Shown here: one piece after another, positions 1 through 10,090 of the stretch
How positions within the stretch are numbered: the first letter of the stretch is position 1
Layout: each line of letters opens with the position of its first letter
Source of the DNA: Agriotes lineatus
Taxonomy: Eukaryota; Arthropoda; Insecta; Coleoptera; Elateridae
Length of the DNA stretch: 64,000 bases
Direction: 5' to 3'
Assembly (NCBI GenBank): GCA_940337035.1
Contig: CALNHX010003648.1
Coordinates: 80,889 to 144,888 of the forward strand
Position numbers and translations under genes: made by a program
The notes under the pieces: model-generated
Seen by the model: only the letters and a program-made list of their open reading frames with translations
Database searches by the model: none
Told to the model about the DNA's origin: nothing

Positions 1-737
1 CGCCTAATAGGTTATTAAATTATGCTCTTAAAGCAATCAACAAAATCAGAGCAATTCATTGAATGACAGCTTGTTTAAACAATTTTGAATTTTCTCTGTG
101 TAATGCGAATGTTGCCATGGCCGATTTCATTAAATAATTTTAGAATTTTAAGCTCCAACATGTCCTATTTGCAACAATATATTTCTCTACTGTGTGGTAA
201 AACGTAGGTAGAAATATAGATACATAAAATAACGCAAAATTGTCACTTCATCTTTCTCTTATTTACTTATCGAAGGTAGATTTTCAGTAACTAATTTGCA
301 TTGTATCGTCAGCATATATGATGCTGTTGATACATACCTCTTTGACCTTATATACCTTGATGTATAAATAGCTATTAAAAACGCTTTACGGCACCTATCT
401 CTGCATGAACACAAACGCAAACTACATATATTACACATTATTTGACTTGTACAATTTTGCTTGAGTAGACTCTATCTAATAGAGTACGAGGGTATTACCC
501 ATAATTTTTGTAAACTAATTGCTCAGGTGCATCATGTAATTCAAACTAGCCATGATACAAATGTTTGTTGTTTTCTAGTTTGACAGTTTAAATTTAGTGT
601 TGATAATTGCAACAGTTATTATACAAGTTAATTTTGAAATAGATTGATAGTAAGCTTTGGACGACGTCATGCTGCATTTGGTGACTAAACATCTTTGCAG
701 AGGACTGTTTATATAGTCCCGTCAACGAATGAAAAAT
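1..737. other. AT-rich intergenic sequence
   Basis: I see no coding potential, RNA gene or clear repeat boundary in this stretch. It is AT-rich with scattered short low-complexity runs. It ends where the left arm of the first foldback element begins. Confidence 0.5.
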
Positions 738-1044
738 AGGAGAAATAATTCGTGTAGTCGCAAATTTTTGTACAGTGATAGGGGGAGTGCCAGGAACAAC
801 ATACTAAAAATCCTGACCGGTGGGAGATGAGCGGGGGGTGGGGGAGCATAAAAAAAAATTTTTCACGTTTTTCTTGAATAACTCGAAAACCGCTGCTTCT
901 AGCGAAAAAGTGTTCATATACAAAATTACACTACTTGAAATTTCCAACAAAAAAGGCTCTACTAATTTTTTTCTCTAGGAAGAATAGTTTGCCAGATGCA
1001 GGGAATGGATGAATCGTGGATTATTAAAAATAGTGTTTTAATGG

Positions 1045-1712
1045 TATAAAATTAATGTTTAATGTTAAATAAACTTCGAATTAACAAAAAAACTACATTA
1101 TTTATTAAAAACAAACATCTTACCTTGAATGTGCACATTTCAAAAATCAACAGTTGAATCATCATCGTCAGGATCATCTTACACTTACCATGGCAAGTGC
1201 CGCACACCATGGAATACTGGTGAGCGATCCATCCTCTCCTCGGTTCCATCCCCACTCGGTCGGGGATAGGGGGTTATTGAGCCATTGCTGTATTTGTAAG
1301 TAACAAGAAATAGTGTTGTAAAAAGCTTTATATAAAAACAGTGAGTTAATAAAATTAATATACCTGTAAATACTAGCATACTGAAGTTTATTCAGATTTT
1401 GCTGATCTGCAGTCGCTTGGTATATTTCTAAAAACATCTTCTCACCAGCCTGTGACAATTTGTCTGCTGGTGTCGAGGGGTTAGTGAAGATGTCCTATAT
1501 TGTTTTCATTTGCCTGGGAATCTTGCTGAACAGCTTAACCATTCTTCCTTTGCTTTTATTGTAAATGGCGGAGGTAGTGTCACATCCGCTAAAGGCATGG
1601 AGAAGGAGGATGGTGTCAGCAAAAGTCGTTGGAGTTTGTTTGGTGAAAACAATTTTGATCCCACCTTACCCCTGCCAGGCTTCATGAAGTATACGTTACT
1701 CCCTGGACATAC
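1045..1712 (-). pseudogene. Relic of LHAFSGCDTTSA-type TE-associated gene (left arm)
   Basis: On the minus strand this arm encodes, in order, a PGSNVYFMKPGRGKVGS segment, the HAFSGCDTTSA motif (about 1540-1600), an AGEKMFLEIYQATADQQNLN segment, and after an intron-like interval the block QQWLNNPLSPTEWGW. These blocks match my memory of a widespread, largely uncharacterised family of arthropod transposon-associated proteins. The arm is broken: coding sequence between NLNKLQYA and the exon end is missing relative to the right arm, and frames change between blocks. The intron-like interval happens to be open in frame, which makes a misleading 94-residue reading frame. It is a decayed copy with no intact product. 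Confidence 0.6.
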
Positions 1713-1724
1713 AATGCACATTGT

Positions 1725-2420
1725 CACAATAATAGGAGAAGATGTCGACTTGATTGTTTTACTCATTGCTTTTGTACTACCAGGGAGTAACATGAAGCCT
1801 GGCAGGGGCAAGGTGGGATCAAAATTGTTTTCAAAAAAAAAACTCCACCAACTTCCTTTTGCTGACACCTCCTTCTACATGCCTTTAGCGGGTGTGACAC
1901 CACCTCCGCCATTTACAACAAAAGCAAAGGAGGAATGGTTAAGCTGTTCAGCAGACAAATTGTCACTGGCTGGTGAGAAGATGTTTTTAGAAATGTACCA
2001 AGCGACTGCAGATCAGCAAAATCTGAATAAACTCCGGTATGCTGCATTCTTAAACGTATCAACGAAGTCAAAACCAGACCTCGCCTCACTGCCACCAACA
2101 ACAGGAGCTGCGCACCAACACTCTTTGAGAGTTTATTTACAGGTGTATTAATTTTATTAAGTTACTGTTTTTATATAATGCTTTTTACAACACCATTTCT
2201 TGTTACTTACAGCGGTTTGTTTACTTACTTACAGATACAGCAATGGCTCAACAACCCCTTATCCCCGACCGAGTGGGGATGGAACCGAGGGGAGGATGGA
2301 TCGCTCACCAGTGCTCTATGGTGTGCGGCACGTGCCATAGTACGTGTACGAATGGTGCACCATTACTCGAACTGTCAGATGACCCTGACGATGATGATTC
2401 AATTAAAACACTATTTTTAA
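1725..2420 (+). pseudogene. Relic of LHAFSGCDTTSA-type TE-associated gene (right arm)
   Basis: The plus strand reads GEDVDLIVLLIA (about 1733-1770), then MKPGRGKVGSKLFS, then LHAFSGCDTTSAIYNKSK at 1875-1928 in a different frame, then AGEKMFLEMYQATADQQNLN, LPPTTGAAHQHSLRVYLQ, a 92-bp GT/AG interval (2143-2234), and IQQWLNNPLSPTEWGW. The C-terminal part continues as CGTCH...CTNGAPLLELSDD with an acidic end. The block order is that of a known but functionally uncharacterised family. The D-x-D and GCD motifs recall PIN/FEN-type nuclease active sites, which is an inference. Frameshifts fall before the GCDTTSA block and before the cysteine-rich tail. The predicted intron joins LQ to IQQWL in phase 0, so the source gene was spliced. 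Only the 3' half is present. Confidence 0.65.
2143..2234 (+). other. Predicted intron inside the right-arm relic
   Basis: GT at 2143 follows ...TTTATTTACAG, and an AG at 2234 is preceded by a pyrimidine-rich stretch with TTACTTACTTACAG. Joining the flanks restores the conserved family order (RVYLQ then QQWL) without shifting frame. The left arm carries the same interval in inverted orientation, so the intron was present before the inverted duplication. Confidence 0.55.
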
Positions 2421-2668
2421 TAATCCACGATCCTTCTATCCCTTGCATCTCGCAAACTATTCTTCTTACAGAAAAAATAAATAGAATCTTTGTTGTTGGA
2501 AAGTTCATGTAGTTTAATTTTGTATATGAACACTTTTTCTTTAAACGCTCCCCCCCAACCCCCCCCCCCTCCGCTCACCACCCACCGGTCAGAATTTTTA
2601 GTATGTTGTTTATGTCACTGCCCTCTACCACTGTACAAAAATTTGCGACTACACGAATTATTTCCTTT

Positions 2669-2878
2669 ATCTACTCCAACTGCACAATGGCCATGAATTA
2701 TGATTCATAATAGTTTGCAAATTGCAACCAATCAGAAAATTCTATTTTCATTATTCAATAGGTTGTAGCCAATCACAAAATTCATTCTTATTATTAAATG
2801 ACTTTTGAAGTTAACAGCTGTCACAAATGTCATAATTCTGAAATATGAACACAAGGCTCCTATTGCATAGGAGTAGAT
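2669..2878. mobile_element. Possible small element with 12-bp inverted ends
   Basis: The segment starts with TTTATCTACTCC (about 2667-2680) and ends with GGAGTAGATAAA (about 2867-2879), a 12-bp inverted repeat about 200 bp apart. The inside is AT-rich with two similar CCAATCA...AAAATTC blocks near 2728 and 2768. No transposase is present. It could be a small MITE, or the outer edge of the neighbouring hairpin cluster. Confidence 0.3.
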
Positions 2879-2881
2879 AAA

Positions 2882-3020
2882 ATATCGTATTATATTCGCG
2901 ATTATGGCCATTATTCACTCAGATGACTTGCGCCACGCGCCTTCGGCTTGTGGCGCAAATGTCATCTTCCTGAATAATGGCTGTCATAATCGCTCATATA
3001 ATAATATACTATTATTCGAT
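2882..3020. repeat. Hairpin element with GCCTTCGGC tip
   Basis: About 55 bases on each side pair with small bulges. ATTATGGCCATTATTCA...GATGAC...GCGCCAC (2900-2936) is mirrored by GTGGCGC...GTCATC...TGAATAATGG...CATAATCG (2950-2992), and the AT-rich outer stem reaches about 3020. The tip is CGCCTTCGGC (2938-2947), which includes a C(TTCG)G loop on the plus strand. No coding sequence is present. Confidence 0.65.
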
Positions 3021-3324
3021 CTTTTTTGGTCTTCGTTGACTGAAACGTCATATTGTTCAAGTGACTCAAGAAGAGTGGATTTTATGTTTTAAAATTAGTT
3101 TTATCGAATGCGTAAATGTATAGAGTTTAAGGACGAATATTTCGAAAAACCATAATAAAAATATTTTTTGGTTACAAAACTTTGTTTTATTAGATTGCAA
3201 AAATTTACGGTGCTACCCTCGTATATGGCATGAACTTGTATTGATTTTAATGGATTAGTGCTATGCCATTTTATTTGAGGATCTATTCACTTTTGCTAGA
3301 AAAATGACTTACTCAACATTTTGT

Positions 3325-3525
3325 AATCGAATCCATGTCAGACCCTATTCCCCAAAAAATGGATTTGTTCACTTTTCCACGAATGCTTCCCATATAGTAA
3401 AAAATATTTCTGATTTACTAGTAACAAGATTAGTTTTAACTTTATTAGGCATTATTATAAATTACTCAAAAGCGTTTGATTTTATCACACTTCCTCTCGC
3501 TAATAATACGTCTCCCTTCCAATAT
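3325..3525 (+). pseudogene. Degenerate non-LTR reverse transcriptase fragment
   Basis: The plus-strand reading KNGFVHFSTNASHIV...ISDLL...LGIIINYSKAFDFI resembles the LINE RT pattern QxGFRxxxST...LGIFIDxSKAFDTI. The last part is RT motif A, but one expected catalytic aspartate is replaced (INYSKAFD, where IDxSKAFD is usual). There is no continuation into the GVPQGS or FADD boxes. It is a short, old fragment. A chance resemblance cannot be excluded. Confidence 0.45.
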
Positions 3526-3985
3526 TTGAATGAATTGCACTCTACGTTAGTGTAGAGGTAAAGTCTAAAATAATACAGACTTATCAAAAGATTAGTATCC
3601 AGGTTCTGAATAAAATTAATTGAAAACGAAATATTAACACTAACCTGATTTTCTAGGAAATTTCTTCCCTTTTACTTATTACATTGTTGTTGGACGTCAA
3701 ATCGCCCGACGTATGGGTAATACTGGACTTTTTTTTTACGAATGTATCAGTGCAATTTTGTTTATTATCAAGAGTATTACCCAGGTGAAAACTTTTTGAG
3801 ATTTTTTTTCCTTCACATGGAAATTATTGCGTTTAAATTTCTCGAAAAAGAAACTGCGTTAAAAATTCCGAGAGACCGCAGGTCAAGTGGAATTTGAGCA
3901 GTTTTTGTTGAGAGAAATTTGCAATAATCTGCATGTTGAGGAAAAAAATCTCTTAAAAAATGTTGCCTTGCGTGGTATTTGGAAA
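3526..3985. other. Unannotated intergenic sequence
   Basis: This stretch is AT-rich and contains scattered runs of T. I recognise no gene or bounded repeat in it. Confidence 0.4.
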
Positions 3986-5098
3986 GATTATCTTATATAT
4001 ATTTCTAAAAGTCCTGACTGACTCACTGACTCACTCACTCATCAACGCCCAGCCCAAACCCTTGGACCTAGAAAGCTGAAATTTTGCACAGAGGTTCCCT
4101 TTATGATGTATACAAGGAATAAGGAAGGATATTTCGAAATTCAACCCCTAAAGGGGTAAAATGGGGGTTCCAATTTTGTATGGAGAAATAATATTAAATA
4201 GACATTTCGACTTGAAACTTCGTAGGAGTACTCCTAAAAACAAATAAGCAAACACGTATTTCGTGATTTTCCGAAAATCAACCCCTTAGGGGGTGAAATG
4301 GGGTAAGTAAGCCTAAAAATCGATATGGGTGTCGTTATTGAGGTTTTTTGGGACGTTGATTGCGAAAATTACATTTATTTTTAAGTCCAAGACGGTGAAC
4401 ATGACATAAAGGAAGAAACGGGACGGACTGGACGGGACGGGACTGAGCGGGACGGGACTGGACGGGAAGGGAAGGGTCGGAACGGGACGGGAAGGGAAGG
4501 GACGGAACGGGACGGGACGGGACGGGGCAAAGCGGGACGGGGCGGGGCGGGACGGGTCGGGGCGGGGCGGGACGGACGGGACGGAAAGGGAAGGAAAAGG
4601 ATGGGATGGAAGGGGAGGGGATGGGATGAAAGGGGTGGGGCGGGACAGGACGGGAAGGGTCGAGACGGGGCGGGGTGGGGCGGAACGGGATGATACGGAA
4701 AGGAAAGGGAAGGAATGGGATGGAAGGGGAAGGGACAGGACGGGACGGGAAGGTACGGGACTGGACGGGAAGGGACTGAACAGGAAGGGACTGGACGGAA
4801 AAGGAAAGGACGGGACGAAAAGGAACGAGACGGGACGGGACGGAAAGGGAAGGGGAGGGAAGGAATGGGATGGAAGGGGAGAGGCGGGACGGGACGAGAC
4901 GGGACGGAATGGGACGGGACGGGACGGGACGGGACGGGACGGGACGGAATGGGACGGTACGGAGACGGGGACGGAGAAAGGGACGGGGACGGGGATAGGA
5001 CGGGATGGGATGGGATGGGATGACAGAAAATAATTAGTCATTATTTAATACACAAATAACGAACCTCGCGCGAACGAAGTCGCGGGTAAAAGCTAGTT
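3986..5098 (-). repeat. Insect dispersed repeat of the AGCTTTTACCCGCGACTTCG type
   Basis: Read on the minus strand, the repeat starts with ACTAGCTTTTACCCGCGACT at 5097 and ends near 3990 after a run of GACTGACTCACTGACTCACT-like words and TATATATATT. The non-satellite part contains the paired CCCCTAAAGGGG and CCCCTTAGGGGG words and the AAATTTCAGCTTTCTAGGTCCA segment, which I know as common in insect dispersed repeats. I do not assign it to a class (a non-LTR 3' end and a Helitron-like element are both possible). A long purine-rich satellite is embedded in it. Confidence 0.5.
4405..5031. repeat. GGGAC/GGGAA pentanucleotide-type satellite, purine-rich plus strand
   Basis: About 620 bp of imperfect GGGAC, GGGAA, GGAAC and GGGGC words, with several homogeneous (GGGAC)n runs such as 4911-4950. 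The plus strand is nearly free of T except in TGGGA variants. A five-base period free of stop codons explains the long open frames on both strands (Pro/Ser/Arg-rich on minus, Gly/Arg/Asp-rich on plus). I do not regard those as genes. The runs of three or more G could form G-quadruplexes, and the purine tract could form triplex DNA. Confidence 0.85.
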
Positions 5099-5396
5099 CA
5101 AAAATATGGGTAAATGACTTTGACCGTGTTCGACAGCACACATTTTTAACGTTTTCCATTATTAATTCAATACTGGAGCTTCCAACACGATTATTATGAG
5201 TTTTTAGAACGACGCGGATTTGCAAACTTCACCTTGACGTTTTGGTGAAATGTCAGTCAAAGGCTACTCACTAAATTGAAATCATTGAAACCAATCGGGC
5301 TCGCGTAAAAACACTGCGACATTAGTAGGTGTTTTCAAAGACAGTCAATTTTGATTGGTCGTTTCTGACAAGTTAAAGAATTTTCATTAGTTCGTT

Positions 5397-5595
5397 CATT
5401 ATAGTGTTGAATAATACCACGAGACGACTGTGAATTACCAAAAATACTTTTACTTCCGCATGAAACGGGTTGCTTAGAAACAACACGAGCCGAAGGCGAG
5501 TGGTGTTTCTACAAAGCAACCTATTGGGTTTGTAAGCAAAAGTATTTGATAATTCTTAAAGTCGTCAAGTGAGTATTCGATTAGATTATACCATG
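5397..5595. repeat. Hairpin element with GCCGAAGGCG tip
   Basis: Two arms pair around a tip at 5489-5498 (GCCGAAGGCG). GGGTTGCTTAGAAACAACAC is mirrored by GTGGTGTTTCTACAAAGCAACC. Further out, the CAAAAATACTTTTACTTCC region pairs with GTAAGCAAAAGTATTTG, and GACGAC pairs with GTCGTC. The stem is imperfect but about 90 bases per side. The tip matches the hairpin at 2882-3020 in sequence. Confidence 0.65.
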
Positions 5596-6379
5596 AATAG
5601 CAATAAGGGAATTACACTAACAATGTATTTAATGCGTATCCTACAAAACTTGATGGAAATGGCATGACATTAACAGCTGACAGCACAAAATTGAAATCAC
5701 CAAAACGATAACACCACGGTGTTTTCACTTATTAATACGTGGCCCGAATAGAGATTTTTTGCATTATGAATAGTATAATCAGTTAAATATACTTTACTTC
5801 GATTTTTTTGGAGTGCACTTTTTGAAGTTTGAGGCATCAGCCTCTTCGCCGTTACTTCTTGGAGTTACCTGATCCAAGTCACATTTTTCTTCACTTCCAC
5901 TTCTATTCTGCGGATTGTTCACAACCTACAATAAATGTGCGCATCAAGATCAAAAAGTTTCAAGACTTTTGACATTAGGACAAGGCATTTATTAGCAGGA
6001 ATCGACAGGAAAAAAAAGCAAATTAATTTCTTGTCTGGATCTTGATGAAGTACTAAGTACCTAAACATTCAGGGGTATATTTAAACGAGAAACAAACTCG
6101 TATAATGTTGAAATTTTTATTTTTATCGAAAATGGTTGCACGAACTGGACCTATATTTCGAGGTGGGGCAATCTTCCGATTTTCAAATAGAAAACTTCAT
6201 ATCGGGAGTACTTCGTATAGTTGGCAACATATAGTGGAGTTGTTGTGTGTCTGATGTAATCCTAATAGGCAGTAATCTTAAAAACTAATAAAATGACAAA
6301 CGTAAATCATGTCGGTGGTATTCAACATAGTTTTCAGAAATTTATAAAAATCAGAAAAACTCCGCTATTCCATATCGTT
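5596..6379. other. Unannotated intergenic sequence
   Basis: AT-rich with no recognisable gene. A weak inverted relationship between ~5240-5340 and ~5640-5720 suggests that the hairpin at 5397-5595 may once have been part of a larger inverted-repeat element, but the match is too poor to bound. Confidence 0.35.
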
Positions 6380-7445
6380 GGTACTATATACTGTAATGGT
6401 TTACTGCCCAAGACAGTTTTGATGCACAATTTCAAAATGAGCACAGAATTAAATATTTTATTTATAGCAAGATAGTCAGTATTTTACCCTTATAAATACA
6501 CTTGGTATGAGTAGCAGTAACTATAATTTGGGAGAGAAAGGTTGGCATTAGGGAAGACAGAATTCGAAAGGGTTACGTTCAGAGTTTCAGTAATAATTGG
6601 TGTTTCGAATGGCAAGCATAGCTTAATTTATGTAGCTGACAGATTTGCGTTTGGTGAAATCAATACAATAATGTGAATTTGAAATAATACAAAGATCATT
6701 TGTGAAGTATAAAAAGTACATGAGCGTTATGAATATTAACAGCTTATAAGCCAACAAACGACAAGGTAACTGACGGATAAAGGAGCAGTGCGAGTAAAGC
6801 AACTATTGCAAAGAGAAATGAAATAAGGGAACCTATCGAGGAGACACAGACAATTACTGCAGTGCTAAATAAACTCATGTGAATCAGTGCAATTAAACTA
6901 AGTGATTCAAATCAGAGCAAAGTTTAAAGTGACAATTCCCAAAAAAAGACAGTTTAGTACTTAAGCAAAAACAGTATATCAAAACTATAGTTCATAAGTT
7001 AAAACATCATATCAAACCTGATGTCTTAAAAATAAATGTAAATTGTAATCACTAGGTAACGAGAATGTCAATTGTTAATAATATTCAAACAAGCTTGAAA
7101 CTTTTATGTTGTGTGCCAGTTGAGCTGCACTGTTTAATGTAAAAATTTTGAATAAAAAGTTATTTGTGAGATAAAATAGTGTCGATCATGTTCACCACTG
7201 TGCAGGTCATCTTTTTGGCTAACTTTCCAAGTAATGACAGTGCCCAGCGAAGAGGGATAGCCAGCTGCAAGAAATGCCCAAGTGCAATCTACTTCGGTGC
7301 CCCTTTTCGACTGATTGGAGACATCGGCCATCGAAAGTCGTGCGTACTACGTTTAGAGACGACCTTCAAGAATTCCTGGGTATAGAAATTGAAACCAAAA
7401 AGCCATTCCTAAGTGTATAATTGCCGTGGAGTTACTAGAAAATGT
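6380..7445 (+). repeat. Unclassified ~1.1-kb dispersed repeat, copy 1 of 3
   Basis: This segment aligns by eye, in the same order and orientation, with 45,900-47,010 and more weakly with 51,160-52,290. Shared landmarks with the second copy include ATGAGCACAGAATT near the start, GCAGCAGTAACTA-like and GTTCAGAGTTTCAG words, TGTGCAGG(T/A)CATCT near the middle, and CCATTCC(T/C)AAGTG(T/C)ATA near the end (about 7409-7425 here). The copies are clearly diverged with many indels. No conserved reading frame is visible. It may be the non-coding part of an old transposon or an old segmental duplication. Confidence 0.6.
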
Positions 7446-7481
7446 AGACAAATCCAAAGTATTGTAACACCTCCACTGCCG

Positions 7482-7715
7482 GGCTCCATAGCTCAGTGGT
7501 AAGCATTCTGGCTACTGATGTAATGTTACTACGATGTGTAGCATGTAAAAGATTTCTTGCTAGGATTGGAACTCCTTAGTCTCGGCAAAATTCCATGTAG
7601 TACTAAGGTATCTGGTGCTCTGCATGCCTAGACCTTGTCCACGGGGTTGGCAAAAAGATCATATGAATGTCTACTTGCTTGACATGAGTCTCCCCACAAA
7701 TACTACTAACTACTA
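7482..7715 (+). repeat. tRNA-derived SINE, degenerate
   Basis: The head resembles a tRNA 5' half: GGGCTCCATAGCTCAGTGG, with an A-box-like TAGCTCAGTGG, then a CTGGCTACTGATG anticodon-arm-like segment. A degenerate B-box-like GATTGGAACTCC follows further downstream than in a real tRNA. The body continues through GTCTCGGCAAAATTCC to a simple tail rich in ACTACTAACTACTAAC near 7700-7715. The distorted tRNA fold rules out a functional tRNA. No target-site duplication was identified. Confidence 0.5.
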
Positions 7716-8018
7716 ACACCTCCCCTGTACCTAATTAAAAATGTCTTCAATAATAAAATTGCTGAAACTGAATACACACATCATAATTATTTACGTGGCA
7801 AGCTTAGTAAATTAGCCTTTATAGGCAAGCCGGATCATTTGCAAGGTGAGCGACGGAGGAGCGAGCCCTGTAATTCGGTGGGCCCCAATAATGGCTAATT
7901 GCAAGCGAGCCGCGCACAACGTTTTATTTCCCATTGATGAAAATCCTAGAAATTAATATTAGTGTTTAATAAAGGATATGTTTATTAGAAAACAAGGTGC
8001 TTGTAAAATCTCTAGGGC
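7716..8018. other. Intergenic sequence with GAGCGACGGAGGAGCGAGCC motif
   Basis: No gene is seen. A GC-rich core near 7845-7915 (GAGCGACGGAGGAGCGAGCC) with AT-rich flanks resembles the tips of small insect hairpin elements, but I could not pair the flanks convincingly. Confidence 0.35.
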
Positions 8019-8199
8019 AACATTTTACAGGAACCGCTCCTGTAAAGACTAATTTACCGAATCAGTTCAGACGACAGTAACATTTCACAGCACCGTGCCT
8101 GTAAAAAGTCATTTACCGAGTCAGGTCAGACGACAGTAACATTTTACAGGCGCTGTGCTTGTAAAGACTGATTTACCACGTCAGTTCAAACAACAGTAA
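8019..8199 (+). repeat. Three tandem copies of a 59-60 bp unit
   Basis: The unit starts AACATTTTACAGG and ends GTTCAGACGACAGT. Copies start at 8019, 8079 and 8138. Each copy carries a short inverted pair (ACAGG...CCTGT in the first), so each can form a small hairpin. The copies differ at several positions. Confidence 0.7.
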
Positions 8200-8399
8200 G
8201 CGACTTTTTAAAAAGTCAAGAGGAAATAAAAATTGTTAAAGTTCTATTTTCTGTTCTGCTTAAAAAGGCAACTTTGCATTTTAAGGTGTTTTACTATGTT
8301 GCCTAACCTAAATATATTTGGAAATGATAACTTAAACCTTGTTTAAACACAACAAAGTAATTTTACACAGATAAATTGGGAAAACTTCCTTGGCATACA

Positions 8400-9520
8400 A
8401 AAAAGATGTGAACAGAGTATATCTACTCCTCGTTCAATAGAACAACAGACTGCGACTTCCCCGAATCGAAAATTCGAGATCAGTCGGTCCGAGAAAAATT
8501 CCAGCTCGGCCCAGAACCAGTTTTCGGTAATTCACGGAGGCTGTCGTCGCGAGAAATGTCCGTTTGGACCGTCTCCACCTACCAACACGAACCGGGGAGT
8601 GCCATGTAGGCCCGGAGCCCAGACAAAAAAGAAAGACTACCGGTCCGATGTTAATGAACCGATTTTTAAATGCAAACTCTTCGCCGACTGCCTCCAGCCG
8701 AAAGAATTAATTTCGAGCGGACGCTAAATGGTGCGGGTTATTAGACGGCTTTGTGCAAACTGCCGAGATCCGAGCGTCTTCTCGCTGCAAGAAAAGAAAG
8801 CTCGACTATGGTCCCAGTCGGGCATTAGAAAACTTCTGGTTTTGATCGAGTTCGTGCGTTAAATGGCCCCTTTTACACTTGCTCCGATAATTATTACCGC
8901 GAAGTCTCGTCTGTGAGGAGTATCTGTATGTAAATGAACCATCTAACGTGTTATTTTATTCGTTTAAATTTTCCTTATTTATTGCGTCTGGGCGATCGCC
9001 TAATTAGCAATTACAGGACGAGCGATTGTTATAATTAACTGCTTACTTTCTGGACACGCAAGTTTTTTACGGTTTAAAGTTATTGTTGACTATTAAATTC
9101 CCTGATTCTATTCGTTTTTAAAGCAATAGTAAAACCTATCTGTCTCAAAATCCCATTAATTTTTTTTTAAGGACGTCGCTACTGTATTAGGAAAATCACT
9201 CAAACTGTACGATTTAACAAAGAATGTGATAAAGGATATTTAACGACAATCAAGTTTCCACTTTTGTAGGTTTAGCATAATTAAATTAAATTAATGAGTA
9301 TTCTTCTATTCAACAGCAGCAACTTAATTAAATGCTTTTTGGAATGGCACCTATAGTTTCCGCCGATGCTGAAAAAGTCTGAATTATGCGGCTGATTTCG
9401 AAACGACTTTTTGTGGGAACGCTAGCGCTGGAATTCAGCTGGACAAATTGTCGGGAGCCAATAAAATTCGGATTTTATCGCTTCAGTGCGTACGTGATGG
9501 ACTATTCTTTAGCAAATTGA
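8400..9520. promoter_or_regulatory. Unique-looking GC-richer non-coding segment, candidate host regulatory DNA
   Basis: Unlike its surroundings, this stretch is moderately GC-rich, not visibly repeated in the window and free of TE hallmarks and long reading frames. It contains homeodomain-type TAATTA cores within CCTAATTAGCAATTACAGG (about 8999-9017) and ATAATTAACTGC, an ATTTATTGC word, and a CAGCTG E-box at about 9438. Such mixtures are typical of developmental enhancers, but no proof is possible from one sequence. It could also be a decayed element I do not recognise. Confidence 0.3.
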
Positions 9521-10090
9521 GCAGGTTTTTAATATGTATAAGATAAGTAAAATAGAAATAAATTGGCAATTTTCTAAGGCATTGCAAAGAAACAGCTGCG
9601 AACCGAAATATTCAGTTAAAAGCTTATCAGCCAGCTTGAATACCAGTGGTTAATCACTTCTTATAAGATGCGTTTCAAATTCTTGAAAATGTCTTTATTA
9701 TTGTACTCGATTTTTTTAAAGCAAATGAAATACATGGATCTCCAAAATAGAGTGAATTTTAGTTATACGGGTGGAAGAAATGGTTATTCGACATTTCCTT
9801 ATTATGGCGTTATAATTATGGCGATTTTTATTAAATTATGTAGGCCATAAGCCACCACACGTAACTTATAAGTACTTTCGCTTACCCCCAAATAATTTAT
9901 CACTTTGACGTTCACAGCTGTCAATGAAAAATTTATGTTTATTGAGTTTTTCGATAAAAAGTAATTACTCCTCGACTGAATCAAACAATCAAAAACAGCA
10001 CTGTAATACCCAAAACCCAGTTTGAGTTTCAAAAAGCCCATTTAACTACCCTACAATTACAGAGTTGCGGAGATAATAGAAAAAGGATTC
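9521..10090. other. Unannotated intergenic sequence
   Basis: AT-rich DNA with short incidental open frames on both strands. I recognise no gene or repeat. Confidence 0.4.

Larger units (their letters stand above)
738..2668. mobile_element. Giant foldback element, two head-to-head arms
   Basis: The two ends are reverse complements of each other. The left end has AATAATTCGTGTAGTCGCAA followed by ATTTTTGTACAGTG, and the right end carries the inverse (CACTGTACAAAAATTTGCG and onward) near 2630-2660. Matching inverted blocks continue inward: the CACCGGT/GACCGGTGG region, the ATTAAAACACTATTTTTAAT block, the exon and intron blocks, and the AAGCCTGGCAGGGG block near the centre, which lies around 1700-1725. 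Each arm is about 950 bp and carries the 3' half of the same gene, so the element is an inverted duplication rather than a simple MITE. The arms differ by small indels. The left arm has lost part of an exon. No target-site duplication is obvious. What is known: foldback elements have long terminal inverted repeats. What I infer: this one derives from a larger DNA transposon or captured gene. Confidence 0.75.

Noticed and set aside
4313..5041. 242-codon minus-strand and 135-codon plus-strand frames (Pro/Ser/Arg-rich and Gly/Arg/Asp-rich)
   Set aside because: They are produced by a stop-free pentanucleotide satellite. Composition follows the repeat and there is no non-repeat protein core.
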